Source: Streptomyces sp. NBC_01431
Lineage (GTDB): Bacteria; Actinomycetota; Actinomycetes; Streptomycetales; Streptomycetaceae
Length of the DNA: 64,000 nt
Assembly: GCF_036231355.1 (NCBI RefSeq)
Contig: NZ_CP109496.1
Location: 372,001-436,000 of the forward strand
Direction of reading: 5' to 3'
Both the position numbers and the translations under genes were made by a program. The first letter of the stretch is position 1, and every line of letters begins with the position of its first letter. The notes below the pieces were generated by a model. The model saw nothing but the letters and a program-made list of their open reading frames with translations, was not told where the DNA came from and searched no databases. This document shows, piece by piece, positions 7,830-17,189 of this stretch.

Positions 7830-8160
7830 GAAAACGCCTACATCCAGTCATTGTTCGGACATGGCGAGATCCACAAAGAACGACACTGCCGAGCGGGTTA
7901 ATTCGGAGGCAAATCCGGAGGTCACCACAGAAATATCCCCTCGCCAGGCGTCATACTCTCCACGCTCTTCACCCTCTTCACGCGAAGCAATGGGCCGCGA
8001 TTGACCTCTTGCTCGAAGCGCACGCCACTATAGGCATCGCGATCTTGAACGAGTCAAGGAAGTGGATCACCGAAAAGTCTCATTGTGTCCATTTCGCGCA
8101 AGCCAGAAACCAGACCTTAACGCCGTTACGCAAACCGAGCGGATTTGGCCAGCCGGGCCG
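7830..8160. promoter_or_regulatory. Leader and probable promoter region of the bac-type operon
   Basis: About 330 bases of lower GC than the surroundings upstream of bacA, with no supportable gene. All eight downstream genes are tightly packed, so the operon promoter should lie here. I could not pick out a convincing -10/-35 pair or operator by eye, and no regulator gene adjoins it. Confidence 0.4.
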
Positions 8161-9550
8161 ATTTTGATGGCTGTGGCCAAAAGGAGCCCGGCGGGAGGAC
8201 GAGAACCCCCCTGCATCCCGCCCTCCTGCCGGTTGTGTTCGTCACCACCGGCAGGCAGATGGCTGGATCTCACCACCCGGAGGGCCGGAGCTGGACGTTC
8301 CATCCGAATAGTTGCCCCTGTCGGTCACAGGAAGGGCAGATCCGACGCAGGACCGAGCCCATGGCGGTGCACAGGGCGATGCTGGTGCGAACCCGGTCAC
8401 CGACCCTGCTGGCTTGCTCCGTGCCCAGCAGGGCTGACGACTCGTGGCCCAGGACAGCAGCGGCCGTCTTCGTGTTCCCGGTCGCGGGTGGGCGTGCGGC
8501 ATATCGGTGCAGTCGAGGCCGTGGCCGCAACTGCCGGAGCTAAACGCGCAGATGGCGCGGCAGTGACGGCGCGGGGCCCGTACCCGCTGGCAACGCGGGT
8601 ACGTGACGAACTGAGCAAACTGTTCACAGCCACTGAGTTCGCCGAGGTGTTCTGAGCGCGGGGGCGGCCGGGCTGGTCGCGCTTGTGGCAAGCAGCGCAC
8701 CGACTCCACCCGCGTGCTGGCGGCGGTCAGTGACCGAACCGGCTGGAGCTGGCCGGGGAGACGCTGCGGACCACACGAGCCAGTAGGCCAGGCACCTCCG
8801 GCGCCAACACCAGCCAGCACCGCAGAACACATGCGATTCACACAGTCCAACTCCGGGGCTCGTATGGGCGGCATGCTCGACGCCTACGGACGGATCGCCA
8901 CCCTGGGCTACGTCTACGTCGCCAACGAGAGCGGCCTGCTGGCCCTGGCCACCGGCGACGGCAACCACTGAACCCTCATGCATTTCTCCAGCCGCGAAGG
9001 CACCGCACCTGCGCGCCGAGAGACGCAGCACGCTGCTCATGCCGCAGGACGACTGGCTGCCACCTCTCTGGCGTCCGGGCCGGTGAGGTGCCAAGCCAAC
9101 TCCAGGCACTGGCTGTGCATGTCACGAGACGTGGAGAGCGGGACGGCGGGAGTTCCATCAAACGGCGCGCCTGGGCGGCGGAATCATCAGGGAGGCGCGC
9201 ACGGCATCTGGAATGGGGGGATGGTGGAACGAGCGGCTTCACCGAGCTTCTTCAACTTGGTCACCCGAGCGTGGCGATCTATGCCTCTGACCTGCTTGTT
9301 CGTCAGATCGCATCACCCGATCGATGGCCATTCTGAAGCAGCTCACTGATCGTTCCAGAATGAGGCTGCCCTCCGGCGCCCAGGTCCTCCTGGTGCAGTC
9401 CGACGCCGCCAGTTGTCTATAGCCGTCTCTTCGCTGTCGTGGGTTGGCCACCCGACGCACTCGAAGCGACCAGAGCCTCAGCGCGATACACCTGGGTGGT
9501 TTACCCGGCGTACCTGCCGGTCGGGCGCATGCCCTCCCCTAACTTCAATG
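8161..9550. other. Degenerate stretch with transposase debris
   Basis: About 1.4 kb without an intact gene. It includes an IS1182-like N-terminal fragment, described separately. A 46-codon plus-strand frame starting near 8831 (GGMLDAYGRIATLGYVYVA) looks protein-like, but I do not recognise it. A minus-strand piece near 8400 (VLGHESSALL, GDRV) faintly recalls zinc alcohol dehydrogenases. Confidence 0.45.
8560..8700 (+). pseudogene. IS1182-like transposase N-terminal fragment
   Basis: The plus strand reads YPLATRVRDELSKLFTATEF then AEVF, an in-frame TGA, and ARGRPGWSR. This fits the start of IS1182-family transposases (VRDELG.LF...EFA..F..RGRP..SP). The stop and the lack of a following DDE domain show that it is dead. 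Confidence 0.5.
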
Positions 9551-9568
9551 CGTAGTCATAGAACTACG
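9551..9568. promoter_or_regulatory. Inverted repeat upstream of the SGNH hydrolase gene
   Basis: CGTAGT-N6-ACTACG, a perfect 6-bp dyad ending 21 bases before the start codon. Its position suits an operator or a 5' leader hairpin. Confidence 0.4.
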
Positions 9569-9589
9569 TTGAGTGAAAGAGGAATTGGG

Positions 9590-10711
9590 ATGCGTCCGAC
9601 GCCTATGGGCCGACTGGCAGCCCTCGCCTCGACGGCCCTTCAGCTGGCCTGTCCTGGAAAATCCATGCGGCACCCCGTTAACCGCCCGCGAACGCGAGCA
9701 CTGGCCGTGGGGCTCGCGCTGACAGCGGCCGCGCTTCTTCCCTCGGGCTCCGCCGGTGCGGCCGACCAGTACGAATGGGCCGCGCTGGGTGACTCGTACA
9801 CCGCCGGCGGGTTCGTCGGGGACCCGCAGCCCCCGCTCGGCAGTGCGTCGCGGGATGGATGTGACCGGACCACCGACGCCTACCCCGGCGTTGTCGACCG
9901 GGAGCTTGCCGAGTTCCCGCCGGGCAAGTACGTCCACCTGACCAACGTCAGCTGCGGCAACGCCACCATCGCCGACATCGCCACGGCCAAGCAGACACCG
10001 ATCAGCCCGGTCCAGCCCCCCGCCGGTGGCTGGACGGCGGTGGACCCGCAGATCCAGCGAGCAAAGCTCAACGACAAGACCGACATCGTCACCATCGGCG
10101 TCGGCGGCAACAGCCTGCCCTTCGGCGGCATGCTCCTCAAATGCCTCGAACTGGGCGCGATGCCCGGCAAGTCGTGCCGCGAGCACTACACCAGTCCTCC
10201 CGAGGGGGAAGAGAGCATCCAGGACAAGCTCGCCAGGGTCCAGGACGAGTACATCGAAATGCTGGCCAAGGTGCACGAGGCAGCACCCAATGCCAAGGTG
10301 ATCACCGTCGGCTATCCGGCCGTCCTGCCGCAAGAGGGCAGTGCCTGCAACCGCCTTGCCCTCACCGAGCTGGGCGCGATCAAGCACGCCGACATCGACT
10401 GGCTCCGTGACAATGTCCTCAAGCCGCTGAACAGCACGATCCAGCGCGTTACGTCGTTCTTCGGCGACCGCTACGTCGACGTCTACTCCTCCAGTGTGGG
10501 CCATGACGCCTGCCAGCCCGCCGGCACCAAGTGGGTCGAAGGAATCTGCGGCGACGCCGCCGACTACTGGCCCGCCAAGCTCCCCGGCACCCTGCTGAAC
10601 TGCGCTCCCATCAACAAGCGCGTCACCCTGGTCCACCCCAACGCCCAAGGCCACGCCAACACCGCCGCCCACGTCGAACGAGCCATCCGCATCGCCCTCC
10701 TCGACCACTGA
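9590..10711 (+). CDS. Secreted SGNH/GDSL hydrolase
   Basis: A 373-residue SGNH-fold esterase. Block I GDSYTAGGF holds the nucleophile Ser69, block II has the Gly of NVSCGN, block III is GVGGNS (usual GxND) and block V is VHPNAQGH with the catalytic His. A signal peptide is present; the hydrophobic core is ALAVGLALTAAALLPSGSAGAA. Several cysteine pairs fit the secreted Streptomyces lipase type. I use the ATG preceded by AGAGGAATTGGG. An internal ATG 75 bases on gives a more ordinary-length signal peptide and could be the real start. Likely substrates are lipid or short-chain esters outside the cell. Confidence 0.88.
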   Translation: MRPTPMGRLAALASTALQLACPGKSMRHPVNRPRTRALAVGLALTAAALLPSGSAGAADQYEWAALGDSYTAGGFVGDPQPPLGSASRDGCDRTTDAYPGVVDRELAEFPPGKYVHLTNVSCGNATIADIATAKQTPISPVQPPAGGWTAVDPQIQRAKLNDKTDIVTIGVGGNSLPFGGMLLKCLELGAMPGKSCREHYTSPPEGEESIQDKLARVQDEYIEMLAKVHEAAPNAKVITVGYPAVLPQEGSACNRLALTELGAIKHADIDWLRDNVLKPLNSTIQRVTSFFGDRYVDVYSSSVGHDACQPAGTKWVEGICGDAADYWPAKLPGTLLNCAPINKRVTLVHPNAQGHANTAAHVERAIRIALLDH

Positions 10712-10801
10712 CCAGCAGGCCGAACCCGACACCAGAGCCACGGCACCTGCATAAAAACGCAGCCCGGAACACCTGGCCGACCAGCACAAGGAACGCCTTG
10801 G

Positions 10802-11330
10802 CTATTGCGGGACAGCGCGAGCCGGGGCCTGTTGTGACAGGCGTCGCCAGCAGATGAGCGCACATCCCAGGGTGAGGAAGGCCTCGTGGATGTCGTCGCG
10901 GATCTCCCAGCGGATCCGTAGGCGGCGGAACCGGTGCAGGTGAGCGAAGGCGCGCTCGGCCACCCAGCGAACCTTGCCCAGTCCGGAGCCGTGAGCGACG
11001 CCGCGGCGGGCGCTCAGGGGTCTGATGCCGCGTTTCACACAGCAGGCGGCGGTACTTGTCGAAGTCGTAGCCCCGGTCGGCGTACAGCCGCCGGGGCCTG
11101 CGGCGCGGGCGGCCCCGAAAACCCCGGATCGGCGGGACCGCATCCGCAAGGGCAGGAGTTGGGTGACGTCGTGTCGGTTGCCGCCGGTGAGCGTGACGGC
11201 GTGCGGGGTCCCGCGTTCCGAGCCGTCGGCGGACTCCAGCTCGACGTGATTGCCGGCCTCGGTCTACCAAGCCCTGATCCCGCCGGCGCGGAAGACCTCG
11301 CCCTCGAACCCAGCCCTGCCTTCAAGCCGA
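10802..11330 (-). pseudogene. IS5-type transposase remnant (DDE domain)
   Basis: The minus strand gives LYADRGYDFDKYRRLL, then in another frame RGVAHGSGLGKVRWVAERAF, AHLHRFRRLRIR and ALICWRRL, the typical end of an IS5-family DDE transposase. Upstream pieces ESADGSERGTPHAV and TGGNRHDVTQLLPL are in further frames. At least two frameshifts are present and the N-terminal part is missing. It belongs to a different IS5 subgroup from the elements near 1.4 and 41 kb. Confidence 0.8.
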
Positions 11331-11362
11331 CCCACCGGCAGCCTCCCGTCGACTCGTACCCC

Positions 11363-11755
11363 TCAAGAGGCGGCCTGCCCAGTCCCCTTGGTCATCGGCC
11401 GCAGGAAGAACTCGCGGACAGGCAGAAGCAGCCCGGCGAGCGACAGCGCGATGAACACCACCTGGTGGACGTGGTCCTTGCCCGGCGGCAATCCACCCAC
11501 GAGGTGCGCACCCCAGAAGACCGGGTAGTACCACAGCACGAGCCACGCCCACCGTTCCCGGCGGCGGAACGGGACCAGGGCGATGAGCACGCCAAAGAGG
11601 CCCATGCCGGTCGCCGCGACACCGTCGGCCCGCATGAGCCGCTCGTCGCCGGACGAGGGTGCCACTGCGGCGATGACGCCGAAGACCAGGATGCCGACGC
11701 CGACGACGGCCAGGCAGATCGATGCGACCTTCACACGGGTGTTGTCGCGCTCCAC
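11363..11755 (-). CDS. Small integral membrane protein
   Basis: A 130-residue protein with four hydrophobic segments: about 8-31 (VASICLAVVGVGILVFGVIAA), 47-63, 68-88 (WLVLWYYPVFWGAHLV) and 97-114. It has short charged loops and a basic end and appears intact, starting at ATG. Similar small four-helix proteins are common in actinobacteria. I know no function, and neighbouring genes give no hint. Confidence 0.65.
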   Translation of the reverse strand: MERDNTRVKVASICLAVVGVGILVFGVIAAVAPSSGDERLMRADGVAATGMGLFGVLIALVPFRRRERWAWLVLWYYPVFWGAHLVGGLPPGKDHVHQVVFIALSLAGLLLPVREFFLRPMTKGTGQAAS

Positions 11756-11844
11756 AGAATGAACCTACCCGCGGCGGGCTGGGCGCACTCCAGCCAACGG
11801 CCCCACCAGCCTGGTTCCATTCCCCCCCCACCACCACCACGCAC

Positions 11845-11990
11845 CGCACCGCACCGCACCGCACGGAGCAGCCCGACCCGCGCCCCACCCCGCCACGCAC
11901 CGCACCGCACGGAGCAGCCCGACCCGTGCCCCCCACCACACGCCGCACGAAGCAGCCCGATCCGCGCCTCACCCCGCCACACACCGCATG
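11845..11990. repeat. Imperfect tandem repeat, three units
   Basis: The motif GCACGGAGCAGCCCGACCCG starts at 11861 and 11907, with a diverged copy at 11945. Spacing is 46 then 38 bases, and each is flanked by CACCGCACCGCA-type pentamer runs. Low-complexity, probably slippage-derived. Confidence 0.7.
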
Positions 11991-12579
11991 GAGGACCTGG
12001 AGAACCGCCAAGGACTCGCGCATCCGCGTCCCTGACAGCCTCAGTAAATTCCTGGTTTCCCGTCGACGCCGTGTGCCACTCCCCTTGCGTGGTGGCATGT
12101 CCAGGACGACACTCCCGGATTGCGCACATGCGGGCACCTTTTGCGTGAAGGTCCTTCGCTAGCCGTACCCGTACCAACTCCGGGTTCAAGAAAGGATGTT
12201 CAGTGTCACGTTCCCTAGCCGGCAGACGCCACCCCGTCAGCCAGCAAGCCGCCCTCGGCCGCCTGGCGTGCCGCCTCCCCACCCCTGCCCAACCCGCACG
12301 TCACCGCCGCTCCCTTCGTGCGACGCGAGGAGCCCGGCGCCTCCCCCGTCCACGGCAGGGGCTAGCGGCGGCTGGGTGATCGCCCCAGGCCCTCCTGCCC
12401 GCTGACGCCGAGGAGCAAGGAGAGCAACCCCGCAGGCCCCTGCGCCGACTCCCCTCTACAACTACGCCCCCAGGACCGCCCCGGCCCCTGGAATCCGGCT
12501 ATCGGCAGGGGAGAGAACACCCCCGCCCAACCCCCGTACGCACGTCGCTCATGTCCGCCTTCCTGAAGAGAGGCAGTCC
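11991..12579. other. Gene-free region upstream of the sialidase-like gene
   Basis: No frame here has a credible start, domain or length. It probably carries the promoter for the secreted sialidase-like protein, whose ribosome site (AGAGAGGC) ends the region. I could not define a promoter by eye. Confidence 0.4.
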
Positions 12580-14799
12580 ATGATCAGACCTTCGTTACGC
12601 CGCAGCCTTCTCGCCACAACGAGCGTCACCGCCCTCACCCTCGCCGGTCTCCTGTTCGCGCAGCCTGCCATGGCCGACGTCACCAACGGCGGTTTCGAGA
12701 CCGGCACCCTGTCCGGCTGGACCACCACCGGGACCACGACAGCGATCAACTTGGGTGCGCACAGCGGCACTTACACCGCCCGGGTCGGCGGCACCTCTCC
12801 CACCAACGGCAACTCCTCGATCGCGCAGACCTTCACCGCGCCGGGCGGATCCCCCTCGCTCAGCTTCTGGTACGACGTGTTCTGCCCGGACACCGTCACC
12901 TACGACTGGGCGACCGCCACCCTCAAGGACAACACATCCGGCACCACCACCACGCCGCTGACCAAGACCTGTACCAGCGGCCAGGGCTGGAAGCAGAAGA
13001 CCGCCGCGCTCACCGCCGGGCACTCCTACACCCTCACCCTGATCAGCAAGGACGACAACTACGCCGGTGACCCCACCTACACCCTGTACGACGACATCGT
13101 GGTGTCGGGCACGGTAGCCAATGACTTCTCGATCTCCGACAGCCCTGCGTCGGCGACCGTCAACGCCGGTTCCTCGGCGACGTCCACGATCTCCACGGCG
13201 GTCGTGTCCGGTACCGCCGAGACCGTGAACCTCTCGGCGAGCGGCCTGCCGTCCGGGGCGAGCGCGGCCTTCAGTCCGGCGTCGGTGACCGCAGGCTCGT
13301 CATCCACGCTGACCATAACCACCGCCACGAGCACACCGTCCGGGACGTACCCGATCACGGTGACCGGAACGAGCCCCTCGGCGACGCACTCCGCCGCCTT
13401 CACCCTGACCGTCAACGGCAGCGGGGCCGCTCTGAGCCAGGTCAGCACCGACCCGTTCACCAACACCTCCAGCCAGCACGCCACCGAGCTGGAGCCGGAC
13501 ACCTTCGCCTACGGCAACACCATCGTCGCCTCCTCACAGGTCGGCAGGTTCACCGACGGCGGCTCCTCCGACATCGGCTGGAACACCTCGACCGACGGCG
13601 GCGCGACCTGGCAGCACGGCATGCTGCCCGGCATCACCGTCTACCAGGGCGGCGGCAGTTGGGCCCGGGTCTCCGACCCTGCGGTCGCCTACGACGCCAG
13701 ACACGGCACCTGGATGGTCTCCGGACTGGTCATCGACGCCAACGCCAACGGCGCGGGCGTCACGGTCAGCCGCTCCTCGGACGGCCTGAGCTGGCAGAAC
13801 CCGGTGCTGGCAGTCGGCAACGACGGCCGGGGCTACGACAAGGAATGGATCGTCTGCGACAACACCGCCACCAGCCCCCACTACGGCAACTGCTACGTCG
13901 AGGTCGACATCACCTCGTCCGGCAACGCAGTCGTGATGAGTACGTCTAGCGACGGCGGCGCCACCTGGTCCGCGCCGGTCGCCCCGTCCGGCGGCCCGAC
14001 CGGCCTCGGCGGCCAGCCCCTGGTCCAGCCGAACGGCACCGTGGTGGTGCCCTACTCCGCCAACGGCTCCTCGATCCAGGCCTTCAACTCTGCCAATGGC
14101 GGCACCAGTTGGAGTTCGACGTCACTGGTCGCGAACGTCAGTAGCCATGGTGTGGCGGGCGGCCTGCGCGACGGCGAGGGCCTGCCCTCCGCCGAGATCG
14201 ACGCCTCCGGAAAGATCTACATCGCCTGGCAGGACTGCCGCTTCCGCTCCGGCTGCCCCGCCAACGACATCGTGTACTCCACGTCCACCAACGGAACATC
14301 CTGGTCCGCCGTGACCCGCGTCCCGATCGACGCGACCAGCAGTACGGTGGACCACTTCATCCCGGGCATTGGCATCGACCACGCCACCTCCGGCACCACC
14401 GCCAGGATCGGCCTGTACTACTACTTCTACCCGCAGGCCAACTGCACCGCATCCACATGTCAGTTGGAGGTCGGATTCCTCTCCTCCACCGACGGCGGCA
14501 CCACCTGGAGCACCCCGCAGACCGTCGCGGGACCCATGTCACTGTCCCAGATCGCCTCCACCACCCAGGGCAGCATGGTCGGCGACTACATGTCCACCTC
14601 CGTCGTGAACGGCAAGTCCGTCGCCGTCTTCGCCGTCGGCAAAGCCCCCACCTCCGGCCAAGCCTTCGACGAGGCCCTGTACACGGCCGGCGCGCTCAGC
14701 CTCACCGGCGGCACCGTCACATCCCAGCAAGCCACAACCGCGCAGAACGCCGACGCATCTCGTACGCCGCGACAGATCCCGCTGACCACCCTTCGCTGA
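12580..14799 (+). CDS. Secreted sialidase-like beta-propeller protein
   Basis: A 739-residue exported protein. The order is a signal peptide (1-32, AQPAMA), a jelly-roll carbohydrate-binding-like domain beginning NGGFETGTLSGW (about 35-180), an Ig-like domain (about 183-279, FSISDSPASATV onwards) and a BNR/sialidase-type propeller (about 285-720). Asp-box motifs S-x-D-G-G-x-T-W occur near 337, 456 and 636, with a weaker box at 398. Such proteins cleave or bind glycans, but the sialidase Arg triad cannot be confirmed by eye, so exo-sialidase activity is only possible. It starts at ATG with AGAGAGGC upstream and stands alone before a strong terminator. Confidence 0.85.
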   Translation: MIRPSLRRSLLATTSVTALTLAGLLFAQPAMADVTNGGFETGTLSGWTTTGTTTAINLGAHSGTYTARVGGTSPTNGNSSIAQTFTAPGGSPSLSFWYDVFCPDTVTYDWATATLKDNTSGTTTTPLTKTCTSGQGWKQKTAALTAGHSYTLTLISKDDNYAGDPTYTLYDDIVVSGTVANDFSISDSPASATVNAGSSATSTISTAVVSGTAETVNLSASGLPSGASAAFSPASVTAGSSSTLTITTATSTPSGTYPITVTGTSPSATHSAAFTLTVNGSGAALSQVSTDPFTNTSSQHATELEPDTFAYGNTIVASSQVGRFTDGGSSDIGWNTSTDGGATWQHGMLPGITVYQGGGSWARVSDPAVAYDARHGTWMVSGLVIDANANGAGVTVSRSSDGLSWQNPVLAVGNDGRGYDKEWIVCDNTATSPHYGNCYVEVDITSSGNAVVMSTSSDGGATWSAPVAPSGGPTGLGGQPLVQPNGTVVVPYSANGSSIQAFNSANGGTSWSSTSLVANVSSHGVAGGLRDGEGLPSAEIDASGKIYIAWQDCRFRSGCPANDIVYSTSTNGTSWSAVTRVPIDATSSTVDHFIPGIGIDHATSGTTARIGLYYYFYPQANCTASTCQLEVGFLSSTDGGTTWSTPQTVAGPMSLSQIASTTQGSMVGDYMSTSVVNGKSVAVFAVGKAPTSGQAFDEALYTAGALSLTGGTVTSQQATTAQNADASRTPRQIPLTTLR

Positions 14800-14821
14800 T
14801 TCCGAACCCGTAGACCAGTCA

Positions 14822-14859
14822 GTGTGGGCGCACCCTCAAGAACCCGAGTGCGCCCACAC
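14822..14859 (+). terminator. Strong intrinsic-type hairpin
   Basis: A perfect 12-bp stem GTGTGGGCGCAC / GTGCGCCCACAC with a 14-base loop, beginning 22 bases after the sialidase-like stop codon. Confidence 0.8.
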
Positions 14860-14908
14860 GGCTGTCCGGCAGCGGGAACCGAGGCGCGGCCCTCGGCGTC
14901 ACAGTGGC

Positions 14909-15553
14909 ATGCATCGGCAAGTGGAGAACGTTGTGGCAGCGGCGCCGAACACAGGCAGCCGGGGACACGGGCCGAGCCTGCTGTGGCTCGGGGTCGCCCT
15001 GGTCGTGACCTCCTGCTTCCTCACCGCCTGCGGAGACAACGACACCGGTACGCAGGCGCGCTCGGCACCCGAGCGCCCTTCCGCCGAGGCACCCTCTGCG
15101 GCACCATCGGGCAGCGGCCCCAGCACCCCCGAACCCCCGGCTTCTCTGCCCAGCACGACACCCGCAAGGTCGTCAGCGCCGGCCCGGACAATACCGGGGC
15201 CCCCGACAGGGACTCCCCCGGCTCCCGGGGCTGGTTCTGCGTCTTCGGGTTGCGCCACCGGTTCTGTGACCACCACCCACGGCAGCACGGATCCAGCCGC
15301 CCGGCGGCTGTGCGTGCGGCCCGGAACGACAGTGACGGTTGTCCTGGAGCCCCGTCCTGGAGGTTCCTGGCCGCCGCCGCACACCAGCAGTCCGATGCTG
15401 GCCACGGTCATCTCGACCGCGACGGACGGGGACGGGACGAGCCACGTCACCTTCCGGGCCGCGCGGACCGGATCGGTAACCATCACCTGGGGCCCCGTCG
15501 ACGCCCCTGCCTTCACCCTCCAACTGGACGTCGCGGCCTACCCAGTTCAGTGA
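14909..15553 (+). CDS. Putative lipoprotein with Pro/Ser-rich linker
   Basis: About 214 residues. A type II signal peptide (LLWLGVALVVTSCFLTAC) ends in the lipobox LTAC. A long Ser/Pro/Ala linker follows, then a small beta-rich domain (SGCATGSVTTTHG to TLQLDVAAYPVQ) with two cysteines. It is probably anchored outside the membrane with the domain held off the surface by the linker. A GTG eight codons downstream, with GGAG six bases before it, is an equally good start. Function unknown. Confidence 0.65.
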   Translation: MHRQVENVVAAAPNTGSRGHGPSLLWLGVALVVTSCFLTACGDNDTGTQARSAPERPSAEAPSAAPSGSGPSTPEPPASLPSTTPARSSAPARTIPGPPTGTPPAPGAGSASSGCATGSVTTTHGSTDPAARRLCVRPGTTVTVVLEPRPGGSWPPPHTSSPMLATVISTATDGDGTSHVTFRAARTGSVTITWGPVDAPAFTLQLDVAAYPVQ

Positions 15554-15680
15554 CTCACGGCGATCACTGCCCCGGGCCGAGAAGCACGGAACGGCCGGCG
15601 CACCCCGCGAAGGCATGCGCACCGGCCGCCGCAGGACGGCGCAGGGACCGGGTCCGATGTGGTCAATCGTTGCCAGTCGG

Positions 15681-15719
15681 AGTGGGTGGTCGAAGTGCGT
15701 GGTCGAAGTGGGTGGTCAC
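15681..15719. repeat. 13-bp tandem repeat, three copies
   Basis: AGTGGGTGGTCGA, AGTGCGTGGTCGA and AGTGGGTGGTCAC follow each other without gaps in an intergenic region. They could be binding-site iterons or slippage products. Confidence 0.65.
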
Positions 15720-16340
15720 CGGTCGGCCTGGCCGGGTCGATGCTCTAGCACGGGAGCGGGAAGTCTGTACGGGCCGGAGGTGATCCAGTTCGTGCCGCAC
15801 CCGTCGGCAGGTGACAGCCCCCGTCCCAGCCCATCCGCACACGCAGCGCCCCGCTCCGAGAACACCGGAACAGGGCGCTGCGTTGTATGTGCACACGTTC
15901 TGCGCACGGCACTGGTCCCAAACGCGTTGGTGAGGCCGCCACCGTAGCGATCCGGAGCAGCGAGGGCGCCGCAGCCGGGCGGCTGCCTTGCGCGCGGGAT
16001 GGATTCACCGAGTTCCTTCCACGGTGGCGCCTCCAGGCCTATTCGCGCGGGTTCCACGATGGCGCGGGCCAGGGGGAGTTCGCTGAGGTGCTCGGCAGCC
16101 GCAGTGTTTGCGGATAGGGCTTCCTCGTCAAAGCAGGTCGGCGCCGACACGGGGGGGGCGCTACCCGCGCACCCTGCCGCTGCCCGCCGCCTACGTCATG
16201 GCCGCCGAAGGCATCATCCGCTGGGCCTTCGTCCACGCCGACTGCACGAAACGCGCCGACCCGGCCGACATCCTCGCCGCACTCCATGCGCTGAGCTGAG
16301 CAACCATCCTGGTGCCAGGGCGAGTTCACCGCTCTCTGGA
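15720..16340. other. Stretch without a supportable gene
   Basis: Open frames exist on both strands. A plus-strand tail (RTLPLPAAYVMAAEGIIRWA, then FVHADCTKRADPADILAALH) looks like the end of a decayed protein. A minus-strand frame beginning MSAPTCFDEEALSANTAAAE is also protein-like at its start. Neither has an identifiable family or start site. Confidence 0.35.
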
Positions 16341-17018
16341 TCAGCCTTTACGGGTCGCCCACACCTCGACATACGGGCCCGGGTCCACGCGATCGACCTC
16401 GAACCCCGCCTCGGTCACGGCGGCGGCGAACTCGTCCTGGCCCCAGACCGTGTACCAGCGGCGTCCATCAGGCTCATCGAGCCAGCCCGTACGGCCAGTG
16501 GCCTTGAGACACACGTACAGCCTGCCACCTGGCCTCAACAACCCGGCGAACTGGCCGAGTACATCCACCGTCTCGGCCTCAGCCAGGTGGACGAGCGAGG
16601 CAGAAGCCCAGATGCCGTCGAACGTCCCAGCCGGAAACTTCGATCCGACTTCGCGCAGATCGCCCTGGGAAGTAGGAGCGTGGGCGCGGGCCATGGCTAC
16701 GAACACCGGGTTGAGGTCGACCCCGCGCACCACATGGCCGTACGCACGGAACCGGGCCAGATCCCGACCAGGGCCGCAGCCGGCGTCCAGGATCAGCGAG
16801 GGCCGCGGCAACCAACCCGCGAACCGCTCCACTCGATCGGTCATCTTCGGAGCATGCGTGGCCGAGTAGTCGTCGGCCCCGTCGCTGTAGACGGCGACAG
16901 ACACGGCAACCGGGTCCAGACCCGGGTCGGGGTCCAGGCCCGGGTTCGCGAACGGGTCGGGGTCCGGGTCCAGGCCCGGATCCGAGTCCGCACCATTGAC
17001 CGCGCCGTGTGTAGCCAT
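16341..17018 (-). CDS. Class I SAM-dependent methyltransferase with Asp-Pro repeat
   Basis: A 225-residue protein. Residues about 8-38 are an Asp-Pro-Gly-Leu repeat (DPGLDPDPDP, NPGLDPDPGLDP). A class I methyltransferase core follows with motif I ILDAGCGPGRD, acidic Asp in GVDLNP, FDGIWASASLVH and LLRPGGRLYV. The substrate is unknown. The family normally starts near VYSDGADDYSATHAP, so the repeat is an added N-terminal extension encoded by a GC-rich hexamer-like repeat. The ATG is preceded by GGGGGCGAC; an in-frame TTG lies 18 bases earlier. Confidence 0.8.
   Translation of the reverse strand: MATHGAVNGADSDPGLDPDPDPFANPGLDPDPGLDPVAVSVAVYSDGADDYSATHAPKMTDRVERFAGWLPRPSLILDAGCGPGRDLARFRAYGHVVRGVDLNPVFVAMARAHAPTSQGDLREVGSKFPAGTFDGIWASASLVHLAEAETVDVLGQFAGLLRPGGRLYVCLKATGRTGWLDEPDGRRWYTVWGQDEFAAAVTEAGFEVDRVDPGPYVEVWATRKG
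16905..16990. repeat. GGGTCC/GGCCCG hexamer-like repeat inside a gene
   Basis: Repeated GGGTCCAGGCCCGG and CGGGTCGGGGTCC blocks encode the Asp-Pro N-terminal extension of the methyltransferase. Slippage would change copy number in six-base, in-frame steps. Confidence 0.7.
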
Positions 17019-17189
17019 GTCGCCCCCATCATCCAAACCGCAACGCGTTCCACACCCTTCCGGGCGTTCCTGGCACAGTCGACCAGTCTGCCACCCCCTC
17101 CGCTGCCGCTCAGGCCTCGCCCGCAGGGCCTCCTCGGGTCAGCCAGATGTTGCACGGCAGCGATGTCATGGGCGCGCGACCCTGGAAGC

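Noticed and set aside
1..7830. Search for a BacD-type ATP-grasp ligase in or near the bac-type operon
   Set aside because: No frame shows ATP-grasp motifs, and the operon is closed by overlaps with no room for a further gene.
8270..8530. Minus-strand VLGHES...VGDRV piece as an alcohol dehydrogenase
   Set aside because: Only two short motif-like strings match; zinc ligands and cofactor site are missing. At most an old remnant.
11845..11990. Repeats here, at 24636 and at 34917 as CRISPR arrays
   Set aside because: Units are direct low-complexity repeats without unique spacers, and no cas genes are present.
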